Assembly (NCBI RefSeq): GCF_900635815.1
Contig: NZ_LR134173.1
Coordinates: forward strand, 967,501-1,031,500
Source of the DNA: Legionella cherrii
GTDB taxonomy: Bacteria; Pseudomonadota; Gammaproteobacteria; Legionellales; Legionellaceae
Length of the DNA: 64,000 nt
Reading direction: 5' to 3'
Position 1 is the stretch's first letter; each line of letters begins with the position of its first letter. Of this stretch, positions 37,897-47,653 are shown piece by piece. The translations under genes were made by a program, and so were the position numbers. Below the pieces are notes generated by a model that saw nothing but the letters and a program-made list of their open reading frames with translations, was not told the origin of the DNA and searched no databases.

Positions 37897-38913
37897 ATGG
37901 ACAGTACAAATCAACAAAGAACGTGTCGTATAGGAATCATTGGTGCGGGGCGAATCGGTAAATTGCACGCAGAAAATATCAAATATCATTTGCCTCAATT
38001 TGAGTTACAAGCGATAGCTGATCCTTATCTGAATAAAGCATGGGCGGATAAATTGTCTATTGCTGGTCAATATAATCAATTTGAGGAAGTGCTTGCGCAT
38101 CCCAATTTAGATGCCATTTTGATTGCTTCCCCATCGAATTTACATGTGGAACAGATTAAAGCAGTAAGCGAAGCGGGAAAGGCTATTTTCTGTGAAAAAC
38201 CAATTGGTTTGCATGAAGAAGAAATTTTGGGGGTACTAAAAACAATTCAGGCGAACAATACGTTACTACAACTTGGTTTTAACCGTCGATTTGACCCCAG
38301 TTTTTCCCATTTACAAAGACAAGTACAAGCAGGTGAAATTGGTGCAGTGCATCTTGTTAAAATTACTTCTCGCGATCCGGTGTGTCCTACTAAAGAATAT
38401 TGTGCAACCTCAGGTGGCCTGTTTCTGGATATGACCATCCATGATTTTGATATGGCACGTTTTCTTACTCAATCCGAAGTTGTTGAAGTGTATGCGACAG
38501 GTGCTGTGCTGATTAATCCTGATTTTGAAGCATTAGACGATATCGATACAGCAATTATCCAAATGCGTTTTGCTAATGGGGCATTAGGAGTAATTGATAA
38601 CAGTCGTCAAGCCGTTTATGGATATGATCAACGGATTGAGGTATTTGGCAAGGAAGGAATGTTAATAGCAAATAATCATCTGAAGCATTCCGTGATGCAT
38701 TACGCCAATACAGTCACAGAGCAAGCGAATCCCGAATACTTTTTTCTGGAACGGTATCATCAAGCTTTTAGGGCAGAATTAGATTCTTTCTATAATGCCT
38801 GGCTTCATAACAGTCCAAGTCCGGTTTCTGGAAGGGATGGTTTACAGGCTTTGCGTATCGCACAAGCAGCGAAACAATCTTTAGTGACAAAACTGCCTGT
38901 TTCTTTGAGTTGA
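37897..38913 (+). CDS. iolG: inositol 2-dehydrogenase
   Basis: 338 residues, Gfo/Idh/MocA family. The NAD-binding loop is IGIIGAGRIGKLHAENI (residues 12-28), the catalytic Lys motif is CEKPIGL (residues 99-105), and the substrate-binding segment near GGLFLDMTIHDFDMARFL (residues 169-186) has the conserved Asp-His pair. It oxidises myo-inositol to 2-keto-myo-inositol (scyllo-inosose), the first catabolic step. It lies 2 bp after iolT and 6 bp before iolCB. Confidence 0.92.
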   Translation: MDSTNQQRTCRIGIIGAGRIGKLHAENIKYHLPQFELQAIADPYLNKAWADKLSIAGQYNQFEEVLAHPNLDAILIASPSNLHVEQIKAVSEAGKAIFCEKPIGLHEEEILGVLKTIQANNTLLQLGFNRRFDPSFSHLQRQVQAGEIGAVHLVKITSRDPVCPTKEYCATSGGLFLDMTIHDFDMARFLTQSEVVEVYATGAVLINPDFEALDDIDTAIIQMRFANGALGVIDNSRQAVYGYDQRIEVFGKEGMLIANNHLKHSVMHYANTVTEQANPEYFFLERYHQAFRAELDSFYNAWLHNSPSPVSGRDGLQALRIAQAAKQSLVTKLPVSLS

Positions 38914-38919
38914 GGACCT

Positions 38920-40815
38920 ATGACTTATCCACCATTTTATTATGATGTGAAAAGACCTGTTGATTTAATTTGTATGGGGCGTGTGGCTGTTGACCTGTAT
39001 GCAGAGCAAATTGGTGTATCGCTCAGTGAGGCACAGAGTTTTAGCAAATATTTAGGCGGTTGCGCCGGAAATATTGCTGTAGGAGTTGCACGTCTTGGGC
39101 TGAAGTGCATGATGTTTTCTTGTGTTGGCCAGGATGAGATGGGTCGATTTTTAAAACATGAATTAGAACTTGAGGGGGTCAATACGGATTTATTATATGA
39201 AACCGAAGATCATTTGACTGGACTCGTCTTACTGGGCATCAAGCCCCCCAATGAATTCCCCTTAATGTTTTATCGTACTGATTGCGCCGACATGCAAATT
39301 AAATCGGGGCACATTAACAAGGACATATTACACCAGGCCAAAGCCATTTTAATCACCGGCACGGGATTATCGACCGATGCCATGTTGCACACTACAGAGG
39401 AAGTGATTCAGCTTGCAAGACACGCTGAAACTGCCGTAGTACTCGATCTGGATTATCGTCCTGTACTTTGGGGATTGACCGCGCGCGGGAATGGAGAAAC
39501 GCGTTACTGCTCGAGTCAGAAAGTAAGTAAAACCTACCAAGGCATCGTGCCTTTTTGTGATTTAATCGTCGGTACTGAAGAGGAAATTTGTATCGCGGGT
39601 GGGAGTGATGAGGTTCATACTGCACTTAAGAACATCCGGGCATTGACTCAGGCTCCGGTCGTACTCAAGCGAGGTGAAAAAGGAGCTGAGGTATATTTTG
39701 CGGGCAACAGCCAACCTTTATCCTCTAAACCATTTCCTGTTGAAGTCCTTAATGTATTGGGAGCCGGCGATGGATTCATGGCGGGTCTCTTATCTGCGTT
39801 GTTACAAGGAGGATCTTGGGAGCTCGCTACGACTCATGCAAATGCCTGTGGCGCTTTAGTCGTTACCCGTCATGGTTGTGCTCCAGCCATACCCTATAAA
39901 GAAGAATTAGACTATTTTATTGAACATTTTGATGTGAAGCCGCAGATTTGGAACAGTGCTTATTTGCGCCAATTACATCAAAAGAAAGTGACGCATAATC
40001 CACAGATTTTGATTAAAAACCCACAAGGGTTTGCTCGGGGAGCGAATGCAATTGTAACTATGGATCCCCTGTCCGATATCGGTATGAATTTTAGCTCGCT
40101 TAAATTAGATGCTGGACAAAAATATTTATTTAATGAGCGGTATGAATTTGCGGCATTATTAATGATTGGAAAAGTCGTATTTCATTATGCACATCAAAGC
40201 CAACATGCCGAGCGCTATGATTATTTTTCTCAAGAACCTATTGTTTTACATTGTCCTTCAGGTCAAAGTGCCTCGGTTGAAGCGTTAAGTGATTGTGAGA
40301 TTTTGTTGATTGAAACTAAGAATGACGCTTCCTTTGCTCCTTTATTATTTAACCACGGGAATCTTTTGGAATTGGATAATCGCGGAAAAGATATTTTGGA
40401 GGACAGCTCTTACCGCATTGTGAGGACAGTATTTGATAAGCGCAATAGGCCCGAGTCTAATTTAGTGGTGGGCGAAATCATTACTTTCCAAGGACGATGG
40501 TCAAGTTATCCCTCCCATTATCATGACCAACCTGAGATCTATCATTACCGTTTTTCTGAACCGCAAGGTTATGCATTTGGGGAGAATGGGAAAGAGATTT
40601 TGCGAATCGAGAATTATGATACCTATCACATTGCAAAGGGTCAGAGTCATGCTCATTGTGCGGCGCCAGGATATGCGCTTTATACTCTTTGGTTTATACG
40701 GCATTTAAAGGACAACCCCTATATGATGCCCACATTTATTAAAGAGCATGAATGGACGAGAACCAGTAAAGCGAATAATAGGGTATGGAAGAGCAGGTAC
40801 TGTTCGGAAAAATAA
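38920..40815 (+). CDS. iolCB: 5-dehydro-2-deoxygluconokinase / 5-deoxy-glucuronate isomerase fusion (IolC-IolB)
   Basis: 631 residues with two enzymes in one chain. Residues 1-330 are a PfkB-family kinase (IolC): YLGGCAGNIAVGVARLGL (residues 44-61), the VLNVLGAGDGFMAGLLSALL active-site loop with the catalytic Asp near 288, and Gly-rich start GRVAVD. Residues 340-631 are IolB: the metal-binding YPSHYHDQPEIYHYRF region (residues 528-543) and HIAKGQSHAHCAAPGYALY. IolB turns 5-deoxy-glucuronate into 2-deoxy-5-keto-gluconate, which IolC phosphorylates. Many bacteria have IolC fused to an aldolase-like domain; joining to IolB is characteristic of Legionella, as I recall. It is coupled to iolG by a 6-bp gap. 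Confidence 0.92.
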   Translation: MTYPPFYYDVKRPVDLICMGRVAVDLYAEQIGVSLSEAQSFSKYLGGCAGNIAVGVARLGLKCMMFSCVGQDEMGRFLKHELELEGVNTDLLYETEDHLTGLVLLGIKPPNEFPLMFYRTDCADMQIKSGHINKDILHQAKAILITGTGLSTDAMLHTTEEVIQLARHAETAVVLDLDYRPVLWGLTARGNGETRYCSSQKVSKTYQGIVPFCDLIVGTEEEICIAGGSDEVHTALKNIRALTQAPVVLKRGEKGAEVYFAGNSQPLSSKPFPVEVLNVLGAGDGFMAGLLSALLQGGSWELATTHANACGALVVTRHGCAPAIPYKEELDYFIEHFDVKPQIWNSAYLRQLHQKKVTHNPQILIKNPQGFARGANAIVTMDPLSDIGMNFSSLKLDAGQKYLFNERYEFAALLMIGKVVFHYAHQSQHAERYDYFSQEPIVLHCPSGQSASVEALSDCEILLIETKNDASFAPLLFNHGNLLELDNRGKDILEDSSYRIVRTVFDKRNRPESNLVVGEIITFQGRWSSYPSHYHDQPEIYHYRFSEPQGYAFGENGKEILRIENYDTYHIAKGQSHAHCAAPGYALYTLWFIRHLKDNPYMMPTFIKEHEWTRTSKANNRVWKSRYCSEK

Positions 40816-40834
40816 ATAATACGAAAGGATGTTT

Positions 40835-42706
40835 ATGAAAATTCGATTAACAATGGCTCAGGCTTTATTACGGTTTTTAGCGAATCAATATGTCGTCATG
40901 GATAGTAAAGAACATCAATTTGTCGCAGGGGTATTTGGGATTTTTGGTCATGGTAATGTCACGGGTTTAGGTGAGGCACTTGAATACGATAATTATGGTT
41001 TGACTTATTACCAAGGCCATAATGAACAAGGAATGGCTCATGCTGCTACTGCTTATGCAAAACAAAAAAACAGATTAAGTATTTTTGCCTGCACCTCATC
41101 TATAGGACCGGGGGCGACTAATATGATTACGGCTGCGGCTACAGCAACTACGAACAGAATTCCTTTGCTGTTGCTTCCAGGCGATACATTCAGCTGCCGA
41201 CAGCCAGATCCCGTATTACAGCAACTTGAAGTAGCCTACGATTACACCCTATCGGTAAATGATTGCTTCAAACCCGTCAGTAAATATTGGGACCGGATTG
41301 CTCGGCCGGAGCAATTAATGACGGCATGCCTCAACGCGATGAGGGTTTTAACTGATCCTGCGGAAACGGGTACAGTCACCCTATGTTTGCCACAAGATGT
41401 GCAATCCGAGGCATATGATTATGAGGCCTCTTTTTTTAACAAACGGTTTTGGCATATTGATAGGGAACCCATTAGTGAGCGCGCCCTTGAGGAAGCAAGC
41501 CAACTGCTTCTAAAAGCAAAAAAACCACTCATTATTGCAGGGGGCGGGGTGCATTATTCATTGGCTACCGAGGCTTTAGCGCAATTTGCAGCAGATCACA
41601 AAATTCCAGTCGCGGAAACCCAGGCTGGAAAAAGTGCCTTGCCAGCGAGTCATCCCATGAATGTGGGGGGAATAGGCGTCACTGGCTCGGAAGTAGCGAA
41701 TATTCTTGCTGCGCAAGCGGACGTTATTTTAGTGATTGGCTCACGGCTACAAGATTTTACTACCGCATCCAAATGGGGTTTTAAAAATGAAGAATGCCGT
41801 ATCATTCATCTGAATGTTTCTCGTTTTGATGCGATCAAAATGAATGGTTTGATGTTGAAGGGCGATGCGAAAACAGGTTTAGAGCAAATAGGGGAAAAAC
41901 TGGGGGGGTATCAAACATCTAAAGAATATCAGCAAGGGGTACAACACTATCAGAATGAATGGCAACAGGAATTAAAGCGTATCGGTGTGGTGCCCCATGC
42001 TGAGCAAGAGGGGTTATCACAAACCAAAGTGATTAGTATGTTAAACGAGATGGTAACGGAAGAGGATGTCATTATCTGTGCTGCAGGCAGCTTGCCTGGT
42101 GACTTGCATCGGCTTTGGAAATCCAAAAAGCCCAAAGATTATCATCTGGAATATGCTTATTCCTGCATGGGTTATGAAGTCGCTGCAGGTTTAGGCGTGC
42201 GGTTAGCAAAAGCAAACAATACGGGTGAGGTGTATGTGTTCGTAGGTGATGGCAGTTTTTTGATGATGCATTCTGAGTTGCTTACCAGCATTCAAGAACA
42301 TCAAAAAATGACGATCATTCTTTTTAATAATCATGGTTTTCAATGCATTAGAAATTTACAGGAAAGTCAGGGCAGTCAAGGTTTTGGTAATGAGTTTCGC
42401 TATCGAGTCGATCAAACTAATAAACTGTCCGGGGAATATTTACCGATTGATTTTTGTAAGTACGCCGAAGGGTTAGGGGCGAAAACTTTTTTTGTAGATT
42501 CTTACGAGCAATTGGCTGTGGCTATGGATGTGGCACGTAATGAAAAACAGTCGACAGTGATCGTCTTACCCATATTACCTAAAACAATGAGTAATGGTTA
42601 TCAAACCTGGTGGCGTGTAGGCGTTGCCGAGGTATCTAATTCAGCAGCAGTAACCAATGCGCATCAGGCAATGCGCGAACAGTTGAAACAAGTAAGAGAA
42701 TATTAA
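40835..42706 (+). CDS. iolD: 3D-(3,5/4)-trihydroxycyclohexane-1,2-dione hydrolase
   Basis: 623 residues from ATG 40835, which AAAGGA precedes at a normal distance; an ATG 6 bp earlier is too close to that site. ThDP-dependent enzyme that opens the ring of the trihydroxycyclohexanedione. The N-terminal Glu-containing ThDP pyrimidine domain has GVFGIFGHGNV and YYQGHNEQGMAHAA (residues 27-75), and the C-terminal pyrophosphate domain has the GDGSFLM-x24-NN motif (GDGSFLMMHSEL, near 470). It lies 19 bp after iolCB. Its product is converted by IolB. Confidence 0.93.
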   Translation: MKIRLTMAQALLRFLANQYVVMDSKEHQFVAGVFGIFGHGNVTGLGEALEYDNYGLTYYQGHNEQGMAHAATAYAKQKNRLSIFACTSSIGPGATNMITAAATATTNRIPLLLLPGDTFSCRQPDPVLQQLEVAYDYTLSVNDCFKPVSKYWDRIARPEQLMTACLNAMRVLTDPAETGTVTLCLPQDVQSEAYDYEASFFNKRFWHIDREPISERALEEASQLLLKAKKPLIIAGGGVHYSLATEALAQFAADHKIPVAETQAGKSALPASHPMNVGGIGVTGSEVANILAAQADVILVIGSRLQDFTTASKWGFKNEECRIIHLNVSRFDAIKMNGLMLKGDAKTGLEQIGEKLGGYQTSKEYQQGVQHYQNEWQQELKRIGVVPHAEQEGLSQTKVISMLNEMVTEEDVIICAAGSLPGDLHRLWKSKKPKDYHLEYAYSCMGYEVAAGLGVRLAKANNTGEVYVFVGDGSFLMMHSELLTSIQEHQKMTIILFNNHGFQCIRNLQESQGSQGFGNEFRYRVDQTNKLSGEYLPIDFCKYAEGLGAKTFFVDSYEQLAVAMDVARNEKQSTVIVLPILPKTMSNGYQTWWRVGVAEVSNSAAVTNAHQAMREQLKQVREY

Positions 42707-42717
42707 GGAAATTATTT

Positions 42718-43599
42718 ATGCACATCAAACTGGGAATTGCACCAATTAATTGGTGCAATGATGATGATCCTGAATTAGGTAAAGAGATTAGTTTTGCACA
42801 ATGCATTAAGGAAATGTCAGAAGCGGGTTATGTGGGTACCGAATTAGGGAATAAATACCCACGCGATGTGTCCATTTTAAAAAAAGCATTGACTGAGCGT
42901 GGATTACAATTGTCCAGTGCGTGGTTTAGCACTTTTTTTACTGAGCCAGGACAATATGAACCCACCTTATCACGTTTTATGGACCATTTAAGTTTTATGA
43001 GAGCGATGGGCGCATCGTTTATCAATGTATGCGAATGTGGGCATGCGATTCAAGGAACAGAACTTCCTATCCTAAGCCCCCATAAACCTGAATTGAGTGC
43101 GGAGCAGTGGGAACAGCTGATTCAAGGATTACATGCTATGGGTCGTATTGCCCATGATTTTAATATGCACCTTGTTTATCACTATCATGCAGGAACAGGC
43201 GTTTTTTATGAGCATGAAATCGATTATTTAATGGAAAATACCAGCCCGCAATTGATTTCGTTATTACTGGATACCGGACATGCGGCATTTGCTGATATCG
43301 ATTCCCTCTCGCTAATCAATAAATACCATGAGCGTATTTTATATGTTCATTTGAAGGATATTCGCGCGGACGTGCTGAACAAAGTGAAGCACGAACACAT
43401 GAACTTTATGGATGCCGTACGTGCAGGCGTATTCACCGTTCCAGGCGATGGAGCTCTTGAATTTGCTCCTATTTTTAAAATGATGCAAAAGTACCAATAT
43501 TCTGGTTGGATGATTGTGGAGGCAGAGCAAGATCCCGCTAAAGCGCCCCCCCTTCAGTATGCTAAAAAAGCTTTTGATTTTTTGCAGCCGTATATGTAG
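42718..43599 (+). CDS. iolE: inosose dehydratase
   Basis: 293 residues, AP endonuclease 2-like TIM barrel. It removes water from 2-keto-myo-inositol to give the diketone that IolD opens. Motifs: LGIAPINWCNDDDPELG (residues 5-21), NVCECGHAIQG (near 102), HLVYHYHAGTGV (near 144-155, metal-binding His), LLDTGHAAFA (near 183-192) and VPGDGALEFAPIF (near 240-252). A GGA ribosome binding site lies 9 bp before the ATG. It is the last gene of the operon. IolA and IolJ functions are not seen in the window. Confidence 0.93.
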   Translation: MHIKLGIAPINWCNDDDPELGKEISFAQCIKEMSEAGYVGTELGNKYPRDVSILKKALTERGLQLSSAWFSTFFTEPGQYEPTLSRFMDHLSFMRAMGASFINVCECGHAIQGTELPILSPHKPELSAEQWEQLIQGLHAMGRIAHDFNMHLVYHYHAGTGVFYEHEIDYLMENTSPQLISLLLDTGHAAFADIDSLSLINKYHERILYVHLKDIRADVLNKVKHEHMNFMDAVRAGVFTVPGDGALEFAPIFKMMQKYQYSGWMIVEAEQDPAKAPPLQYAKKAFDFLQPYM

Positions 43600-43616
43600 A
43601 CGCAGCGCATTGTATT

Positions 43617-43640
43617 CCGGGGGCTGTATTAGCCCTCTGG
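43617..43640 (+). terminator. possible weak hairpin after iolE
   Basis: GGGCT at 43621-43625 can pair with AGCCC at 43631-43635, and flanking CCGG and CTGG extend it slightly. No T run follows. It may end the iol operon, but the support is weak. Confidence 0.25.
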
Positions 43641-43721
43641 GGTTTCGCAGGGCTACTCCTATGCTTGTATCGACACACTTGATGTTCTCTAAGCACACCG
43701 AAGCGCCGCAAATAGTAAATC

Positions 43722-43741
43722 CTTAACTATACTTAATTATA
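43722..43741. promoter_or_regulatory. tandem 10-bp direct repeat upstream of the effector-like gene
   Basis: CTTAACTATA directly followed by CTTAATTATA, matching at nine of ten bases, 76 bp before the ATG. PmrA sites in Legionella are tandem CTTAAT-type repeats with an 11-bp period, so this 10-bp period is one short. It may be a diverged site or another regulator's. Confidence 0.35.
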
Positions 43742-43817
43742 GTGAAGTGATAGAGCTGCCTTTAGTGATTACTGCTCTAAAGAATCTACTCATTCATCTG
43801 TTCTAAGTGAGGTTGTT

Positions 43818-46193
43818 ATGGGTCTAGCATTAACACAAGCGTTTACTTTTGGAGACAATGGACAGCATACAGTTGAGGTAACCCTAAAGGATGGAGACAG
43901 AACACCAAGTACTTTGGAAGAGTATCTCTATGTATTAGATCATATTACGCAAATTTGCGAAGATGAAGGAGAAGCGTTCTTAGCCAATGCTTATGTAAAG
44001 AAGTTAACAAAAATTCTATTAGAAAAATATCAAGAACATCTTAGGGCAACTCAAAGCGATTGGTACGATAAGGATAATCCCAAGTTATTTACGGTAGCAA
44101 AACAGCTGGAAGCTTTTGCTTTTCTAACCGGTGAGCAAGAGGGAATTGAGGCAATTATTGGAGAGTTTCCCTTATTAAAATTAATAAAAAGTAACTACGA
44201 AGCCTATCAACAGGATAATTTTCTGGATAACCTCGATCCGCTCAAATTTAAAAATTTTAATCGTCCTCTACTCGCCTTACAGATGATGATGCGCGTCCTA
44301 GATCCTCGTTACATCAATCAACGCGATGAGCAGGTCTGTGGGGTCAACGCTTTTGTGCACAATATCACCTTGTTTAATCCTATGAAATACGTCCGTATGG
44401 TCTCTGAATTGGCCGCAACAGGGGTTTGCGATCTTAAAGAATTTGCTGGTAAAGAAGGCGTGTTACGCGTCGAAGTCACTGAGGGCGTGGCCAATAAGGA
44501 AAGCTCGGATGGAAGTGACATTCGTGATGCGGATCATATTATTTTGAATGGCATCCGCTCATCAGAAAACGCCATTGTCCGTTATAGCAGCGAAGGACCT
44601 GAGCTTGCCAAACAACTTTTTGGGGTGACGACCCACAATGAAATAAAACGTTGGATGAAACAAGCGGGGTATCATCACGTACAGAATATACCTGTCCATG
44701 AAAGAGAAGCCATAAAGCAATTAAATTTGCTGATTAAAGACGGCTATATGGTGGGACTTGCTGGTACTGGAAGTCTGGCTAATTATATTTTAAATCCGGA
44801 AGAAGGAGCACCGGATAGTCAAAACGTGGTGCAACGTTTTATGGATGGTCATTTTTTTATTATCCAAGACATTGACTTTGATAAAGAAACAGATATGGTT
44901 CATGTGCGTATTATGACTTGGGGAGAGGAGAAGTCGGCGTCTATTCCTTTTGCCGAATGGAAAAAGAACATTGGTCTTGTTGGAACTGCGGTTGTCGGAC
45001 AAGACCCCTATATGCATTCGGTACTTCGTAAAAAAGTCCAAGAAATCGATCTTAATCCTGCTAATCCAAGTACCTATTGTTCTCCTCAGGCTTATTGTTT
45101 ATTTGTAAAACAGCAACATGGGTCTCAAGATAAAAAAATTGATGCACTCTTAGATGAGGCTTTTCAACATAAAAATGGAAAAACATGGTGGACAGCCGCA
45201 AAAGAAATCCAGGATCTTCTCCAGCAATTACCAGCAGGTGCAATAGAGAGTACACTTTTAGATATTTCAATTATCCCGGAAGTTAATTCAGCGATTAAAG
45301 CAGAATTTGAAAGAATTAATCAGATAGTGGATTCAACTGAAAAAATAAACGCTTTAGAAAAAATAGGAATCCAAAATAATATTGAAGTACAACGACAATT
45401 AATTCCCTTATATGTGCAGAAAGAACGGTGGGATGATGTTCGTGAGATAGTGCGCAATTCCAAAGGCAGCCTAACTGATCAGCATATTATAAAAGAATGT
45501 TTGGAGGTAGCATGTTCCAAACTGAGTTTCGAAAGTAGGAAAGTGATTGTTCCTGACGATATTAAAGAATTGCTGGATAAGAATTCAAAAATTGACGTGA
45601 CACCTAAGGAATTAATTGATGCAGTCAGTGAGATGACGGGGCTAGCTAAAGGAGGAGGCTTTACTTATGGACTTCGAGGCAGGTTATTAGAGTCGATTAG
45701 GCCTCGATATCAGCAAGAAGGGAGAGAAGTGCACCATTTGAATCAAGCGACCTTATTGAAGAAAGATGTTTATAATTTTGTATCACTTCTTGATAGAGAG
45801 CTTCACCGTGCAGAGCCCGCCCATAAAATCATGAACAAACAAAAACTAACCCAATTTTGTAACACTCTGATTGATAATATTAACAATCCGCAAGTTTTGA
45901 AGGATTTCTGCTATCGAAAAAACCGAGTGTTAATGAAAATATGTGAATTTTTCTTAAAAGTGGCTTCCTATTTTGATAAAAATATAATTACAAAAGGTGT
46001 TGAAAAAACCAGGAACTTTAAAGAGGACTTCAGTGAAATTAAAGACAATGATGATTTAAAACCAGAACCAGAAAACTCTAATGGAGTTAAAGAAGGTGCT
46101 GATCTGAATCCAGAAGCAGAAAGCTCTAGTGGAATTAATGAGAATGATGAATTAAAGCCAGAACCAGAAAGTCCTAATTTTGCTTGTAATTAA
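43818..46193 (+). CDS. large papain-like protein with acidic repeat tail, effector candidate
   Basis: 791 residues with no signal peptide or membrane segment. Residues 165-370 show a papain-like/C39-type pattern: Gln172, Cys174-Gly175 (EQVCGVNAF), then His345 (MDGHFFIIQDIDF) and a later MTWGE. This suggests a cysteine protease or similar transferase, by eye only. The middle is helical. The last 50 residues contain three imperfect copies of an N-D-x-L-x-PEPE/PEAE unit, each with Glu runs, like the E-block translocation signal of Dot/Icm substrates. The upstream tandem repeat hints at regulator control. It converges on the next gene. Confidence 0.6.
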   Translation: MGLALTQAFTFGDNGQHTVEVTLKDGDRTPSTLEEYLYVLDHITQICEDEGEAFLANAYVKKLTKILLEKYQEHLRATQSDWYDKDNPKLFTVAKQLEAFAFLTGEQEGIEAIIGEFPLLKLIKSNYEAYQQDNFLDNLDPLKFKNFNRPLLALQMMMRVLDPRYINQRDEQVCGVNAFVHNITLFNPMKYVRMVSELAATGVCDLKEFAGKEGVLRVEVTEGVANKESSDGSDIRDADHIILNGIRSSENAIVRYSSEGPELAKQLFGVTTHNEIKRWMKQAGYHHVQNIPVHEREAIKQLNLLIKDGYMVGLAGTGSLANYILNPEEGAPDSQNVVQRFMDGHFFIIQDIDFDKETDMVHVRIMTWGEEKSASIPFAEWKKNIGLVGTAVVGQDPYMHSVLRKKVQEIDLNPANPSTYCSPQAYCLFVKQQHGSQDKKIDALLDEAFQHKNGKTWWTAAKEIQDLLQQLPAGAIESTLLDISIIPEVNSAIKAEFERINQIVDSTEKINALEKIGIQNNIEVQRQLIPLYVQKERWDDVREIVRNSKGSLTDQHIIKECLEVACSKLSFESRKVIVPDDIKELLDKNSKIDVTPKELIDAVSEMTGLAKGGGFTYGLRGRLLESIRPRYQQEGREVHHLNQATLLKKDVYNFVSLLDRELHRAEPAHKIMNKQKLTQFCNTLIDNINNPQVLKDFCYRKNRVLMKICEFFLKVASYFDKNIITKGVEKTRNFKEDFSEIKDNDDLKPEPENSNGVKEGADLNPEAESSSGINENDELKPEPESPNFACN

Positions 46194-46254
46194 AGGTCGC
46201 AAAGGCGAATAGTTCCATAATCCATCCGCCTTTGGTTCAGGTTAGCCATAAGGA

Positions 46255-47076
46255 TTAGTTACAGCTTAGTTCTTTACCCGTTGATTTTTCACTAAACTCC
46301 TTACTCAAAAGTTCAATTTTTTGTCCCAATTGATTTTTCCCCATTATTTTTTCCGATGCTTTGTAAAATGATTGGGATAAATAAGCGTACATATACCCTG
46401 AACTCGCTTCTTCCGTTTTACGTCGTTGAATGTCTTTTTCTTCAGAACACAGACTATTTAAAAGTACCTTCATGAGCTCTTGGTATTCCGGCTCATTCTC
46501 ATTTTCAAAGCGAGAAAAAAGATTTCCGGCATTTTGAATGTACTTAAGGATTAAAGTTTTTTTGGCATCAAAAATATCTCTATCGATTTTAGTGGTAGCG
46601 AATTCAAATTCTTTATCAAGAATATATTCATATAAAACAAATGAAAAATGATAAAACCACGGGGAGTCTTTTTTACTCGTAAATAATGATTCATCCTTAA
46701 TATTCACGATGATCTGAGGACTACTTTGAACCAGGTTGCTTAATGCGTTAATAAAACTGATCAAGCTTGCAGTGAAAAAAGTTTCATAAAGATCAGTGGT
46801 GAACGAAGTTTTATATTTTTTATTATATTCTAAAACAGCGCTGCTGACTTCTTTCAATTTCGCGTTAATGGTGTTTAAAACCTGATCGAAATATTTAATA
46901 TAATCATTTTCAAATTCGATCTCTTTAATGGTTGTGACTAAATCTCGAGCAATTTCATTTCTTTGAATTAATAATTCAGCTTCTTTACCCTTATATGTCT
47001 TTTCATCTACCTGCGCCTGATAGGCATCCAATATTTTTTGACAATAACGGTGTGTAATATCTTTAAAAATGCACAT
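46255..47076 (-). CDS. helical hypothetical protein, effector candidate
   Basis: 273 residues, almost all predicted helix, with many Lys and Glu and no signal or membrane segment. No domain is recognised. The C-terminal 30 residues (LLSKEFSEKSTGKELSCN) have spaced Glu residues and end in Cys-Asn, like the convergent neighbour (NFACN). A perfect 8-bp palindrome (47124-47141) lies 48 bp before the start. The effector assignment rests on context only. Confidence 0.5.
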   Translation of the reverse strand: MCIFKDITHRYCQKILDAYQAQVDEKTYKGKEAELLIQRNEIARDLVTTIKEIEFENDYIKYFDQVLNTINAKLKEVSSAVLEYNKKYKTSFTTDLYETFFTASLISFINALSNLVQSSPQIIVNIKDESLFTSKKDSPWFYHFSFVLYEYILDKEFEFATTKIDRDIFDAKKTLILKYIQNAGNLFSRFENENEPEYQELMKVLLNSLCSEEKDIQRRKTEEASSGYMYAYLSQSFYKASEKIMGKNQLGQKIELLSKEFSEKSTGKELSCN

Positions 47077-47653
47077 TGTCCCTCTCTTTTTTGTTCGCTT
47101 GAAAGTGCCTAAAAATCATTGACATATTTTCAGGAAAATATCCGTCTTTACTCTTCACAGCTTCGTTTTCAAAAATACTAACAGGGTCTTTTTCTATTGC
47201 TCTATCATGTCCTCATAATGAATTTCCCAACCTGCAGCCCATTGGGGGATTCAAAAATAAATTGTTTAAATAATAGGTAAGATAATCACAGTGCCTAATA
47301 TTAACTCATTGTAAGTGGCACGAAAAGTCACTGAGCTAGTTTATTTTCATCAGGTTTTAAGTTGCAAATGAGCGTAATTCCATCGGCAAGCCACGGGACC
47401 TAGTTAGCAGTGTTTGTCGTGTCAGTGTAGCGCTAAGACAGCTGGGATAAAGTGTTTATAAATTTTATTTTTAATGGTATTTCATGGTTTGCAGTTTGAA
47501 CTAAGGCTTTTGACAATTCACCAAAAGGGTGTGATTTTAGAGCACGGAAATTCAGCATACAGAAGGATGTGAATATGGGATCGCAAAAATTACCGCATTT
47601 TGCAGAATAGTAGGATGGTCCACAAACCCAATGAGCTCAAATGGAGATTGGCT
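47077..47653. other. intergenic region between divergent effector-like genes
   Basis: 577 bp. The perfect palindrome ATATTTTC-AG-GAAAATAT (47124-47141) lies close to the minus-strand gene. A TTGACA-like hexamer at 47119-47124 overlaps it. No gene is evident in the remainder. It should hold promoters for both divergent genes. Confidence 0.4.
47124..47141. promoter_or_regulatory. perfect 18-bp palindrome, possible operator
   Basis: ATATTTTC-AG-GAAAATAT, with no mismatches. It lies 48 bp before the start of the 273-aa gene, where a regulator could bind over its promoter. The protein that binds is unknown. Confidence 0.4.
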
